Shown here piece after piece: positions 1 to 8,372 of a stretch of DNA of 64,000 nucleotides. The notes beneath the pieces are model-generated. The model had not been told where the DNA came from. It saw nothing but the letters and a program-made list of their open reading frames with translations, and made no database searches. The DNA is from Desulfosporosinus youngiae DSM 17734 (GTDB lineage: Bacteria > Bacillota > Desulfitobacteriia > Desulfitobacteriales > Desulfitobacteriaceae), in NCBI RefSeq assembly GCF_000244895.1, contig NZ_CM001441.1, positions 2,252,226-2,316,225 on the forward strand, given 5' to 3'. The number at the start of each line of letters is the position of its first letter. The first letter of the stretch is position 1. Position numbers and translations under genes: made by a program.

Positions 1-649
1 AGTGACAGAATCTGTCTTTTCGACAGAGGGCAGTATTGCCCCCTGTAAAGAGATCGTTCAATTGTGTGAGAAGTACCAGGCTATACCCATAATCGATGAT
101 TCCCATGGCCTTGGAGTGTTAGGCAAATCGGGACAAGGAATTCTTGAAGAGCAGAAGATTGAAGGATATAAGGGAATTTACACCGCTTCTTTAGGAAAGG
201 CAATCTCTAATTCGGGCGGGATGATCAGCGGCGCAAAAAGCCTGATAAACTATCTCAGGTACTATTGCTCTCATCTTGTTTACTCTACAGCGCTTACCCC
301 AGCCGCCCTGGCAGGGATAAGTGCAGTTCTGGATATCATTCATTCTGAATTTCCCGGGATTAAGAAACGTCTTGTATCCCATCAACGCCGGATCTATGAA
401 GCCCTTATGGAGGGGGGATTTAAGGTGGTTTCCGGCGAGGCTCCCATCAATTCTATTCAAACCGGCAGTAAAGAAGAGACCTTTATCCTTGCCAAAAAAC
501 TCTATGCCAAGGGGATTCTTTCCACACCTTTTATTGAACCCGCCGTTCCCATCAATGAAGGACGGGTAAGGCTGATCGCCGGTGCCGGCCTTAGCTCGGA
601 TACCATCTCTGAAGCTGTGGAAATCATCAAAAGGATAGGGTTCTCATGA
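1..649 (+). CDS. alpha-oxoamine synthase family PLP enzyme (5' truncated by window edge)
   Basis: This is the C-terminal part of a fold-type I PLP enzyme of the AOS family (BioF, Kbl, HemA, serine palmitoyltransferase, CqsA). These enzymes condense an amino acid with an acyl thioester and release CO2. The visible 215 residues begin with a FSTEG segment like the Kbl/BioF FSMDG. Then come DDSHGLG (PLP-binding Asp/His, near residues 32-35) and ASLGK, whose Lys66 is the expected Schiff-base lysine, followed by SGG. The real start lies upstream of base 1. The stop overlaps the next start (ATGA), so it is translationally coupled to a lipid kinase. With a ketoacyl synthase and a reductase downstream, a serine-palmitoyltransferase-like or alpha-aminoketone role is an inference; plain BioF or Kbl is less likely in this context but not excluded. 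Confidence 0.8.
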   Translation, partial: VTESVFSTEGSIAPCKEIVQLCEKYQAIPIIDDSHGLGVLGKSGQGILEEQKIEGYKGIYTASLGKAISNSGGMISGAKSLINYLRYYCSHLVYSTALTPAALAGISAVLDIIHSEFPGIKKRLVSHQRRIYEALMEGGFKVVSGEAPINSIQTGSKEETFILAKKLYAKGILSTPFIEPAVPINEGRVRLIAGAGLSSDTISEAVEIIKRIGFS

Positions 650-1644
650 GATATTTGTTGATTTTAAACCCCGGGTCCCGAGGGGGAAAAAGCCAGGCAA
701 ACTTTGAACGAATTTTTTCGTTTCTGCAGGCTCATAGGGCAGAGTTTGACTATAAGCTGACCAAAACCCCGGAAGATGCTTATACCTTCTCGGCAGAAGG
801 TAATAAAAAGGGTTATGATGTTATCGTTGCTGTGGGGGGAGACGGAACGATTAATAGGGTGTTGAATGGCTTTTATGATAGCAAGGGCAACAGGATTTCC
901 AAGGCTAAGCTGGCAGTCATTCATACGGGTACCAGCCCTGATTTTTGCAAAAGCTATGGTTTACCCCTGGAAATCCCTCAAGCTCTTAGGGCAGTTCTTG
1001 AGGGAAACAGTATAAAGATACCGGTGGGCAAGATTATGCATATGGGCGAGTATGACAAGAGGCTGGACGGTCGTCCGCTCAGCCTGGATCATGTGCATCT
1101 GCAAACGAGTTATTTCGCCTGCTGTGCTAATATCGGACTGGGTGCCTCAGTAGCCAGGGGGGCCAACAGTGGAATCAGAGATTCTATCGGAGATCTGGCA
1201 GGGACATTTGTTTCCCTGATTAAGAATTTGTTTGCCTATCAACCTGTTGACGTTTCAGTTTGTATTGACGGAAAAAAACAGGTTTATGAGCAGGTTTACA
1301 ATATCTTTATCGGCAAAACCACCTATATAGCCTCGGGGATTAAGATCAAAAACAAACTATTACTAAATGATGACCGGTTTTATACCTTAGTCATAAAAAA
1401 CATTAGCCCCACAAATTGGCTCAGGGTTTTAAGAAAATTATATAGGGCGGAAGAGTTTGTTAATAACAAGATAATGTCCCTGCAGTACGTTCAGAAAATC
1501 GAAGTATACGGAAACTGCAAAAATAATGAATTGGAATTTGACGGTGATCCAAGGGGCTTTCTGCCTTGTATGATTGAATCAGCCCGCGATCCTTTAGACG
1601 TAATAAGCTGGGCAGGTGGGAATAAGTTAGACAGGCGGGAATAA
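646..1644 (+). CDS. diacylglycerol/sphingosine kinase-like lipid kinase
   Basis: A 332-residue protein of the DagK catalytic-domain family (YegS/BmrU/DgkB type), which phosphorylates lipid hydroxyls with ATP. It starts with LLILNPGSRGGK (nucleotide-binding strand-loop, residues 4-15) and carries the family GGDGT motif at residues 64-68. A C-terminal LEFDGDP segment matches the conserved end of the family. The ATG overlaps the TGA of the PLP enzyme gene by 4 bases, and the ThiL-like gene follows after 8 bases, so the three form one operon. The substrate is unknown. Beside an AOS-family enzyme, a long-chain amino alcohol or ceramide-like lipid is a reasonable guess alongside diacylglycerol. Confidence 0.85.
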   Translation: MRYLLILNPGSRGGKSQANFERIFSFLQAHRAEFDYKLTKTPEDAYTFSAEGNKKGYDVIVAVGGDGTINRVLNGFYDSKGNRISKAKLAVIHTGTSPDFCKSYGLPLEIPQALRAVLEGNSIKIPVGKIMHMGEYDKRLDGRPLSLDHVHLQTSYFACCANIGLGASVARGANSGIRDSIGDLAGTFVSLIKNLFAYQPVDVSVCIDGKKQVYEQVYNIFIGKTTYIASGIKIKNKLLLNDDRFYTLVIKNISPTNWLRVLRKLYRAEEFVNNKIMSLQYVQKIEVYGNCKNNELEFDGDPRGFLPCMIESARDPLDVISWAGGNKLDRRE

Positions 1645-1652
1645 GGAAACCT

Positions 1653-2660
1653 ATGAATAGAGAAAGAGAACTAATCGAACTAATTAATAAACATATGCCT
1701 AGAAGTTCGAGCCAACTTAATACTATTTTTGAGTCAGACTCTGAAATCCTCATGTTCCAGGGGAAAGGGCTTGTTTATAATATTGATGAGTTTTCGGAAA
1801 CCGATTTATTGCGGGAAGATGACCCTTACGCCCTTGGCTGGAATATGGCGGCAGGCAGTATTAGTGACATTCTGGCCTCAGGGGGCAGGCCTAAATTTTA
1901 TGCGCACAGTATGGTTGTCCGGGATTCCTGGACCATGGACTTTGTCGAAAAACTGGCTCAGGGAATTGCCGGAGTGCTTAAAGAAGCAGGGGCAGCTTTC
2001 ATCGGCGGAGATTTCGGAATCTCTCCAACCTGGAGATATACAGGTTCAGTCATAGGAGATATGAACGGTCAAGCCATGCTGAGGAGCGGAGCAAAGGTTA
2101 GGGACGGAATATATCTTACCGGCCCAATCGGCGGAGGAAATGTGGAAGCCGCTCTCAAACTATATGGGCAAAATTTGTTGGTCAAACAGTTAACCGGGCC
2201 ATGGAAAACCTTTTTTCCCTTGAGAATCAAAGAGGCCGAGCTCATTAAGCGCTACAGTCATTGCTGTATTGATACCAGCGATGGAGTCTTTAATGCCTTA
2301 GGTATAATTTCAGAAATGAGCGGAACAGGTTTTGCTGTCAGCAGTTTACCCTATGTAAAAAGCGGGTTATTATTGGCGAAGGTTCTGAACCTGCCCAAAG
2401 AAATGCTTTTCTTAGGGGAATGCGGGGAATACGAATTGCTTTTCACCCTCGGGGAAGAGGTTGAAGATGAGTTCGCAAGAGAAGCCGGGGACAAGAAGCT
2501 GAGGTTTCATAAACTTGGTCAGGTAAAAGAACAAGGGATTAAATCCCTTTGCCAAAAAGATCGAACGTTCGATTTGAGCACTTACACATTACGGGCCAGG
2601 GATTATGCAGATCCCATGGACTATTTGCGAAATGTTGCGGATTTTCTGGCCAAAGTCTAG
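1653..2660 (+). CDS. ThiL-like / AIR synthase-related ATP-dependent kinase family protein
   Basis: A 335-residue protein with the two-domain layout of the PurM/ThiL/HypE/SelD superfamily. The N-terminal part contains DPYALGWNMAAGSISDILASGG, matching the ThiL region around D-x(n)-N-x-SD-x-A, then GGDFG near residue 115. The C-terminal part has CIDTSDGVFNALG, close to the ThiL D(x)SDGL motif. ThiL phosphorylates thiamine monophosphate, but here the gene sits inside a lipid-type cluster with no thiamine genes, so a different phosphorylation is possible. The start ATG follows AAGGAAA. A structured intergenic repeat lies directly downstream. Confidence 0.7.
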   Translation: MNRERELIELINKHMPRSSSQLNTIFESDSEILMFQGKGLVYNIDEFSETDLLREDDPYALGWNMAAGSISDILASGGRPKFYAHSMVVRDSWTMDFVEKLAQGIAGVLKEAGAAFIGGDFGISPTWRYTGSVIGDMNGQAMLRSGAKVRDGIYLTGPIGGGNVEAALKLYGQNLLVKQLTGPWKTFFPLRIKEAELIKRYSHCCIDTSDGVFNALGIISEMSGTGFAVSSLPYVKSGLLLAKVLNLPKEMLFLGECGEYELLFTLGEEVEDEFAREAGDKKLRFHKLGQVKEQGIKSLCQKDRTFDLSTYTLRARDYADPMDYLRNVADFLAKV

Positions 2661-2691
2661 TCTTGCCTTAGCGGTACTGAGAGTAGACTCT

Positions 2692-2978
2692 CATGCCGCT
2701 GACGTGGCACCGGCAGAGGATGAAAACGGGAGTGCGCTTGGGTAGGGCAGCTTCCCCCACATCCGCTCACCTCAGCATTCCGAGGCTGGTCCACTCGCCG
2801 GTGCGGGACTCCGCCAAACCTCAGGGTAGTACCTGATGTGAACCCGTGGCTACGTTTCCCCGCACCGTCTTGTGGGCTTGTAACGCCTCTCCATGCAATG
2901 GGTTCGCTTCTGTGGACGAAGCTGCCCTGCTTGCGGGTCTGGGGATTCTTCTGGTTATCTTTAGGGTTCTTTTTCTGA
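2692..2978 (+). ncRNA. structured intergenic repeat element, copy 1 (HEARO/omega-like RNA candidate)
   Basis: A gene-free stretch whose sequence recurs at 18658-18940. Predicted folding by eye: closing helix 2745-2761 with 2911-2927 (10 bp, a two-base internal loop, 5 bp); internal helix 2799-2807 with 2858-2866 (9 bp); pseudoknot 2838-2845 with 2900-2907. The same pairings form in copy 2 with compensating base changes, so an RNA rather than only a DNA repeat is supported. It lies between the ThiL-like gene and the ketoacyl synthase gene, in the same orientation as both. The assignment to transposon-associated HEARO RNA is only a hypothesis from the layout (long closing helix plus pseudoknot, no ORF). 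No tnpB/iscB gene is adjacent. Confidence 0.6.
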
Positions 2979-3109
2979 GTAGACCTCTATGCCGCTAGGC
3001 AGCACCAAGATATAAAAGATAAGTTTATCAAACCTTGAAGCTCGAAGCATATACTGCACTTGGATTTCGTCCTCGAACCTTAATTTTTGAGAAGGAGGGT
3101 CGGCTTACA

Positions 3110-4378
3110 ATGAAACGAAGAGTGGTTATTACAGGTTTGGGACCGGCTGCGGCTCTGGGAATCGGCAAGAAGGATTTTTCAGAAGGTGTTTACGGGCTGA
3201 AAACCTGTCTGGCCGAGATTCCCAAGAGCTATGAACAGACTTACAAATTTAAATCCCGCTATTTTGTTCCCAGACCAAAGTTTTCCCTGACCGATATAGG
3301 ATTCCATAAGTCGGTTGAAGGGATGATGGAGGAGGCGTCAAGGCTCTCCGTATTATGTACCAAGCTCGCCTTAGAGGATGCGGGATTTCAAATAGGCAGC
3401 GGAGAAAACTATAAGCAAGTTGAGGGAATGGAAAACTGCGGCACTATTATCGGTATCGGGATGAGCAGCTTGCAGACCGCTTTTGATTCCTATACGGCCC
3501 ATATCGCGGAGACTGAAGAAGGTTCTAATCCTAAGCCCAGGTTTAATAGGATGGTTATTCCCATGCTGATGACCAATTCTCCTGCTGCCTGGATATCCAT
3601 CCTCTTCGGGCTTAAAGGGTTGAGTTACACTATTAATGCGTCCTGTGCTTCAGGGAGTTATGCTCTTGGTGAGGCTTACCGGAACATCTCAGAGGGCAGA
3701 TGTGATGTGATGCTGGCAGGAGGGGTCGAGGCCCTGGCGGAAAGGAAGGGGGCTATCATGAGAGGGTTTGATATGCTCTCAACTCTTACCAGGGCCAAGG
3801 ACGGCAGACCGCAGCCCTTCTCTCCCCAAAGAAGCGGATTTCTATTTAATGAAGGGGCGGGATGTGTTCTTGTTTTAGAGGAACTGGCAAGAGCTCAGAC
3901 CAGGGGGGCCGAGATCTATGCGGAGATTGTCGGATATGAAGCGGGCAGTGATCATTACAGCATTGTCCAGATGGACCCCGGCGGGGATAAGATCGCCGGT
4001 CTATTTGAGAGGATTTGCGGGGGAATTAAGGTTGACTATCTGAATGCCCATGGTACAGGGACAATGATGAATGATGATATCGAGTCCGGAGTAATACAAA
4101 GGATTTTTGGGGATAAAAGCAAGCAGCCCTACATAAATTCCAGCAAAGGAGTCCTCGGTCACAGCATTGGAGCAAGCGGAGCTCTTGAAGCGGCAGTCAC
4201 TGCGCTATCCATCCAAGAATCCAGAATCCATGGGAACTTAATTTCTGAACCCATGGATAACTTAAATCTTCCCTTAGGGACACTTGAAGCTTCTATCAAA
4301 TATGCTCTATCTGCTTCCTACGGTTTTGGAGGGCATAATGCCTTAATTCTGTTCAAGAGGTTTGAAGAAAATGGGTAA
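3110..4378 (+). CDS. beta-ketoacyl-[ACP] synthase (KAS II type)
   Basis: A 422-residue condensing enzyme of the KAS I/II thiolase fold, which catalyses decarboxylative Claisen condensation of acyl chains on ACP. All three catalytic residues are visible: Cys179 in NASCASGS, His314 in AHGTGT and His351 in KGVLGHSIGASG. RRVVITGLGPAAALG at the N terminus is typical. The start at 3110 is chosen because GAAGGAGGG lies just upstream; an earlier in-frame TTG at 3035 lacks such a site. No acyl carrier protein or acyltransferase domain is nearby. The sequence differs from housekeeping FabF in loops, and its neighbours suggest a dedicated secondary pathway. Confidence 0.88.
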   Translation: MKRRVVITGLGPAAALGIGKKDFSEGVYGLKTCLAEIPKSYEQTYKFKSRYFVPRPKFSLTDIGFHKSVEGMMEEASRLSVLCTKLALEDAGFQIGSGENYKQVEGMENCGTIIGIGMSSLQTAFDSYTAHIAETEEGSNPKPRFNRMVIPMLMTNSPAAWISILFGLKGLSYTINASCASGSYALGEAYRNISEGRCDVMLAGGVEALAERKGAIMRGFDMLSTLTRAKDGRPQPFSPQRSGFLFNEGAGCVLVLEELARAQTRGAEIYAEIVGYEAGSDHYSIVQMDPGGDKIAGLFERICGGIKVDYLNAHGTGTMMNDDIESGVIQRIFGDKSKQPYINSSKGVLGHSIGASGALEAAVTALSIQESRIHGNLISEPMDNLNLPLGTLEASIKYALSASYGFGGHNALILFKRFEENG

Positions 4379-5408
4379 GTCCAGCGTCATGATCACAGGT
4401 GCGACAGGATTTATAGGCAGTCATATTGCGGGAGAGTTTTGTAAACAGCAGATCACAGTGGGCTGCCTGATCAGAGAAGGCAGCAGCCTTGCGAATCTTG
4501 AGGGATTACCCATCGAGCTGAGGATCGGTGATCTTAGGAATACCGAGGAGTTGACGAAAGCGTTCAGCGGCTATGACTGGGTTATTCATAATGCCGCTAA
4601 AGTAGCGGACTGGGGGGATTATGAAGATTTCTATCAGACGAATGTGGTTGGCACAGTCAATGTTCTGACTGCATGTGTTCAGGCCGGAATAAAAAATATC
4701 CTGATAACCGGGTCCAATTCTGTGTATGGAGAGGAAAACTGCTTGGAGGTTAAGAATGAGGATTCTCCCTATAATTCTCATTACCGGTATTTTGGAGACG
4801 GCCTTTTTCCTTGCAAGTTAAATTATTATCGGGATACCAAAGCCATTGCTAAGAAAAAGGCCCTGGCCTTTGCAGCTGTCCATAATCTGAACCTGACTAT
4901 TTTAGAGCCTGTTTGGGTGTATGGTGAGAGGGAGTTAAACACGGGGTTTTATGAATACCTGAAGACCGCCAAGGCTGGAATTCCTTTTGTCCCGGGAGCA
5001 AGGCAGAATAAATTTCATGTCATCTATGCCGGAGACCTGGCCAGGGCCTATTTTTTGGCTTATAAAAAACAGCTGACAGGGCAACACTGTCTTCTGGTCG
5101 GCAATCAACAGCCTGAAAATATGGATCGGATCTATAGGCTATTTTGTGCTGAAGCGGGCTTAAAAAAGCCCGGCAATCTTCCCAAGGCTTTGATCTATCC
5201 GGCAGCATTCCTGATGGAACTTTTCTTCACGCTCTTTAATTCTCAGAGTCCTCCGCTCTTAACGCGGGGAAGAGTCAATATGTTCTACGACAACCTTGAG
5301 TTTTCCGTGGAGAAAGCCAGGGAGATCCTGGGGTTTAAAAACTCTTTCAGCCTCGAAGAAGGGGTTAAGAAAACGGTTTTATGGTATAAACAGCAAGGTC
5401 TGATTTGA
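4371..5408 (+). CDS. NAD(P)-dependent epimerase/3-beta-HSD-like reductase
   Basis: A 345-residue extended short-chain dehydrogenase. The Rossmann motif GATGFIG is at residues 10-16 and the catalytic YRDTK gives Tyr153 and Lys157, with the Ser region at SNSVYG. Extended SDRs of this type reduce or epimerise ketones or dihydroflavonol/steroid-like and long-chain substrates. Beside an AOS-family enzyme, reduction of the 3-keto group of a condensed acyl-amino product would fit, as in bacterial ceramide pathways; this is inference. ATG 4371 is preferred over TTG 4362 because AAGAGG sits 10 bases upstream. It overlaps the end of the ketoacyl synthase gene by 8 bases. Confidence 0.85.
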   Translation: MGKSSVMITGATGFIGSHIAGEFCKQQITVGCLIREGSSLANLEGLPIELRIGDLRNTEELTKAFSGYDWVIHNAAKVADWGDYEDFYQTNVVGTVNVLTACVQAGIKNILITGSNSVYGEENCLEVKNEDSPYNSHYRYFGDGLFPCKLNYYRDTKAIAKKKALAFAAVHNLNLTILEPVWVYGERELNTGFYEYLKTAKAGIPFVPGARQNKFHVIYAGDLARAYFLAYKKQLTGQHCLLVGNQQPENMDRIYRLFCAEAGLKKPGNLPKALIYPAAFLMELFFTLFNSQSPPLLTRGRVNMFYDNLEFSVEKAREILGFKNSFSLEEGVKKTVLWYKQQGLI

Positions 5409-5445
5409 AGTAACAGATACATTTGGCAAGATGGAGGAAACTCGT

Positions 5446-6738
5446 GTGATAGCAGTAAATAATGTTACAGGCTGGGAAAGAATCGTTTTTAACTTGAAGC
5501 TTAAACTTAGTATCTTCAGTTACTTTCTTCCCATGCTCTGGAAAGGGGAGCTTTCTCTAAAACGGTTTATACTATTATTAAAACGACTTTTACTTTTTGT
5601 ATCCAGGATGAGGCATAATAAATTGGTTAAAATAGGCGGCAAGACCAGGTTGGGATTGTATATCCCCGGTTTTCCTTCTCCGGCGTTTGATACTGCCTGC
5701 CGGAAATTCAGTCAATTTGAAGATAAAATGCCCTGTACCACAGTCTTGTTATCGATCACCTCTGCTTGTCCCTATCAATGCAGGCATTGTTATCAGAAAC
5801 TGGATAAGGGTAAGGATGTCCATATCGATACTCTGATCAGGATGGTTAGGAAGCTGCAGGATAGGGGGATTGCTTTCTTTAATATCGAAGGGGGGGAACC
5901 TTTTTTAGCCTATGAGAGGCTGAAGCAGATTTGTTCCGCCATTGATTCCCGCTCGGAAATCTGGATAAATTCCACGGGTGCCGGAATGACGCAAGAGAGG
6001 CTTGCGGAACTAAAGGGGCTGGATGTGACCGCGGTCATGTTTTCCCTGCACAGTCCTGATGCAGATGTCTTTAACGAATTTATGGGTAAAAAGTCTGCCT
6101 GGGATACTATGGCTGCCGGGGTTAAGCTGTGCCATGATGCGGATTTGGCAGTTGCTTTCAATACCTGTCTGATGCGAGAGGATTTTTATAATGGCAGGTT
6201 TGAACAAATTATGGATGCGGCCAAGGGCTTCAAGGCCTGCCTGGTTCAGATTATTAAACCCAAACCGGCAGGAGGATGGTTGGAAAAAACGGATATCGAA
6301 TTCACTTTCCAGGACATTGAATATATCAAAGCCAAGGTTAACCGCTACAATTTGCAGGCAGAGTTTGCCGAGTATCCTGCCATCTCAGCTCAGATCATTG
6401 AAGAAGATAAGTCGGTATTTGGCTGCACCGCCGGGGGAACAGACAGGTTTTATATTAATGCCAAGGGAGATCTGCAGCCTTGTGAATTCCTTAATATCTC
6501 CTTTGGTAATATCACAGTGGATAATTTCGAGGATATTTATCAAAAAATGCGCGGCTGTTTTGAATGGGGTGGAGAGTGTTATTTATGCGAAAGCTGCTCG
6601 CCAGAGGTACATAGGCTTTATCAAGAGAATGGGTTGACGTCCCTTCCCCTTCCTCCCGAGCTTTCGGAGAAAATTTACAGTTCCTGGGAGCGGGGGAAGA
6701 GAACAGATTTGTATGAGCGCTTGGAGAGGATGAGGTAA
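5446..6738 (+). CDS. radical SAM protein with SPASM-like C-terminal cluster domain
   Basis: A 430-residue radical SAM enzyme. The [4Fe-4S]/SAM motif CPYQCRHC gives Cys108, Cys112 and Cys115 (CX3CX2C), followed by GGEP. The C-terminal region has a Cys cluster (FGCTAGG, LQPCEF, GGECYLCESC) typical of SPASM/Twitch domains that hold auxiliary iron-sulphur clusters. The basic N terminus (about residues 10-60) contains hydrophobic stretches and could touch the membrane. GTG 5446 is chosen because GGAGG lies 8 bases upstream, whereas ATG 5431 has no ribosome site. It is the last gene of the lipid-like cluster. The reaction is unknown; no RiPP precursor peptide was recognised nearby. Confidence 0.8.
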   Translation: MIAVNNVTGWERIVFNLKLKLSIFSYFLPMLWKGELSLKRFILLLKRLLLFVSRMRHNKLVKIGGKTRLGLYIPGFPSPAFDTACRKFSQFEDKMPCTTVLLSITSACPYQCRHCYQKLDKGKDVHIDTLIRMVRKLQDRGIAFFNIEGGEPFLAYERLKQICSAIDSRSEIWINSTGAGMTQERLAELKGLDVTAVMFSLHSPDADVFNEFMGKKSAWDTMAAGVKLCHDADLAVAFNTCLMREDFYNGRFEQIMDAAKGFKACLVQIIKPKPAGGWLEKTDIEFTFQDIEYIKAKVNRYNLQAEFAEYPAISAQIIEEDKSVFGCTAGGTDRFYINAKGDLQPCEFLNISFGNITVDNFEDIYQKMRGCFEWGGECYLCESCSPEVHRLYQENGLTSLPLPPELSEKIYSSWERGKRTDLYERLERMR

Positions 6739-6784
6739 CACTTCAACACTTGTGCTCATAGTATGGCTGAAAAGGAGAGTGGAA

Positions 6785-7534
6785 ATGGATAAGCCAACTA
6801 TTAAGTGGATGGGTTCGCCAAACTTCAGCAGCCCAAGAGGGTATAAAATAATTGCCATTGTTAATCACATCATGGAGGGCACATTAGCTGGCACCGACGC
6901 TTGGTTTGCCAACCCGGCAAGTAAAGTAAGTTCTCATTTTGGAGTCGGGAAGAATGGTGAAATCCATCAGTATGTCGATCTCAAGAACCATGCTTGGGCT
7001 AATGGGGCGGTAAATAAGCCAGACTGGCCGCTGCTCATTCCAGGGGCGAATCCGAATTATTACACAATAAGCATTGAACACGAAGGACAAAGCGGAGATG
7101 TCATGCCCGAAGTTCAGTACCAAGCCACCCTGGCCTTACATCGGTGGTTAATTGAAACCATGGGAATTCCGGTGACTAGGGATACTATCATCGGACATTA
7201 CCGGATTGACTCAGTTAATAAATCAAGGTGTCCGGGAAACGGATTTCCTTTAGACCGGCTTTTAAAGGATTTGCAAGGGGGAATGGACGTGTTGAAAGCT
7301 GCTGTGCTGTTATATACAAAGGAAGATTTCTGGGCCGGTTATGATGTTGCCGTTAAGAATGGTAATTGTGCTGTTTTTATACGCCCAGCAGATGGTTCAG
7401 TCCCCTCTGAAGCCTTAAGTGCAGAAAAATTGATCGTTGTCGGCGGACTAACGACCAATCATCCTAACGAAGTGCTGTTGAGTGGGAAGGACAAATATCA
7501 AACGGCTGCTGCGGTGGCCAAGTACCTAGGTTAA
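6785..7534 (+). CDS. N-acetylmuramoyl-L-alanine amidase (Amidase_2) with CWB2-like tail
   Basis: A 249-residue cell wall hydrolase of the Amidase_2/PGRP family, which cuts the muramic acid-L-alanine bond of peptidoglycan. VNHIMEG holds the first zinc His, SSHFGVGKNGEIHQYV the usual strand region, and GHYRIDSVNKSRCPG the C-terminal His and Cys ligands. About residues 165-249 (LLYTKEDFWAGYDVA to VLLSGKDKYQTAAAVAKYLG) resemble one cell-wall-binding type 2 unit. No signal peptide is evident from ATG 6785, which follows AAAAGGAGAG, so export may be non-classical or rely on lysis. A cytoplasmic or mother-cell role in sporulation is possible. Confidence 0.85.
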   Translation: MDKPTIKWMGSPNFSSPRGYKIIAIVNHIMEGTLAGTDAWFANPASKVSSHFGVGKNGEIHQYVDLKNHAWANGAVNKPDWPLLIPGANPNYYTISIEHEGQSGDVMPEVQYQATLALHRWLIETMGIPVTRDTIIGHYRIDSVNKSRCPGNGFPLDRLLKDLQGGMDVLKAAVLLYTKEDFWAGYDVAVKNGNCAVFIRPADGSVPSEALSAEKLIVVGGLTTNHPNEVLLSGKDKYQTAAAVAKYLG

Positions 7535-8002
7535 AGAATTCCGCTTCACAAAGGAACTTGTCTTAATAAATACAAACGTAATTATCGACCACCATGCTAA
7601 AAAAGCAAGATAAGCGAAAAACGGATAGAACCAAGGTTTAAAGTCGAACAGACCAATATTATGAACCAAATAGCCAAACCCAACACTGAATAAAGCAAAT
7701 GTTAAAACATAGAAGTATTGGAATGTTTTCCGCTGGGGTAAAAATCGAAGAAAAATCATAACTGTAAGGGCCCAGCTGGGGGGCGATAGCAGATTCTGGC
7801 CTAATACATTGAAGATACCGGCATTCTTAAACCAAATAATGTTAAGGAGATTTTGATATAAACCGACAATAACAATATCCCCTAATCCTCCGAGCAGGAT
7901 ACCATAAATGTAATATTCCCTAAAGTCATTTTTAGGGATAGTTATCAGTACAAAAATAACCATAATGACAATATACGATGGATAAAAATACGTAATAAGC
8001 AT
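7526..8002 (-). CDS. small multi-pass membrane protein (CBO0543-like)
   Basis: A 158-residue protein with about five hydrophobic segments (near residues 5-22, 32-50, 65-88, 95-115 and 125-147). It resembles the CBO0543 family of clostridial/bacillar membrane proteins of unknown function, a resemblance recognised by eye from its length and the YxxxY/FPP-type loops. The start is well supported by AAGGAG seven bases before the ATG on the minus strand. It converges with the amidase gene, and the two 3' ends overlap by 9 bases. No function can be given. Confidence 0.7.
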   Translation of the reverse strand: MLITYFYPSYIVIMVIFVLITIPKNDFREYYIYGILLGGLGDIVIVGLYQNLLNIIWFKNAGIFNVLGQNLLSPPSWALTVMIFLRFLPQRKTFQYFYVLTFALFSVGFGYLVHNIGLFDFKPWFYPFFAYLAFLAWWSIITFVFIKTSSFVKRNSLT

Positions 8003-8372
8003 GAATTACTCCTTAAAATAGTATCTTTTAGCTTGAATGTAGTTTTCCAAAATTGTAAAAATATATGCTCTGCGGGTTGCCGGTAAAGAGATGAGGAGAA
8101 CTATGCTGAATTTCATATAGAAGGTCTAAATGAAAGCTTGAAAAGAGCAGGATGATGATCGCAATGAAAGAGGTCGGGCGATTTTATGAAGATTTTGTAA
8201 AATCGCTATTGAAGTATAAATAACACCTGCTACAATAATGATAACGGCACCGGCCCATGTCTCTAAGAAAGGAAGTGAATACGCCTGGTTTAATTTCTGC
8301 CACTTTGTCTGGTCGGCAGAGTGAAAAGGCTGGATGTATAGAGTTGTCCAGTATTGAAAACTGGGTAATATC
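8003..8372. other. intergenic region with weak ORF signal
   Basis: This 370-base stretch lies between divergent genes. It contains a minus-strand open frame at 8126-8374 with one hydrophobic stretch but no convincing ribosome site. It may be a decayed membrane-protein gene or noise. Promoters for the two flanking genes are expected here, but none with good -35 and -10 boxes was identified. Confidence 0.3.
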
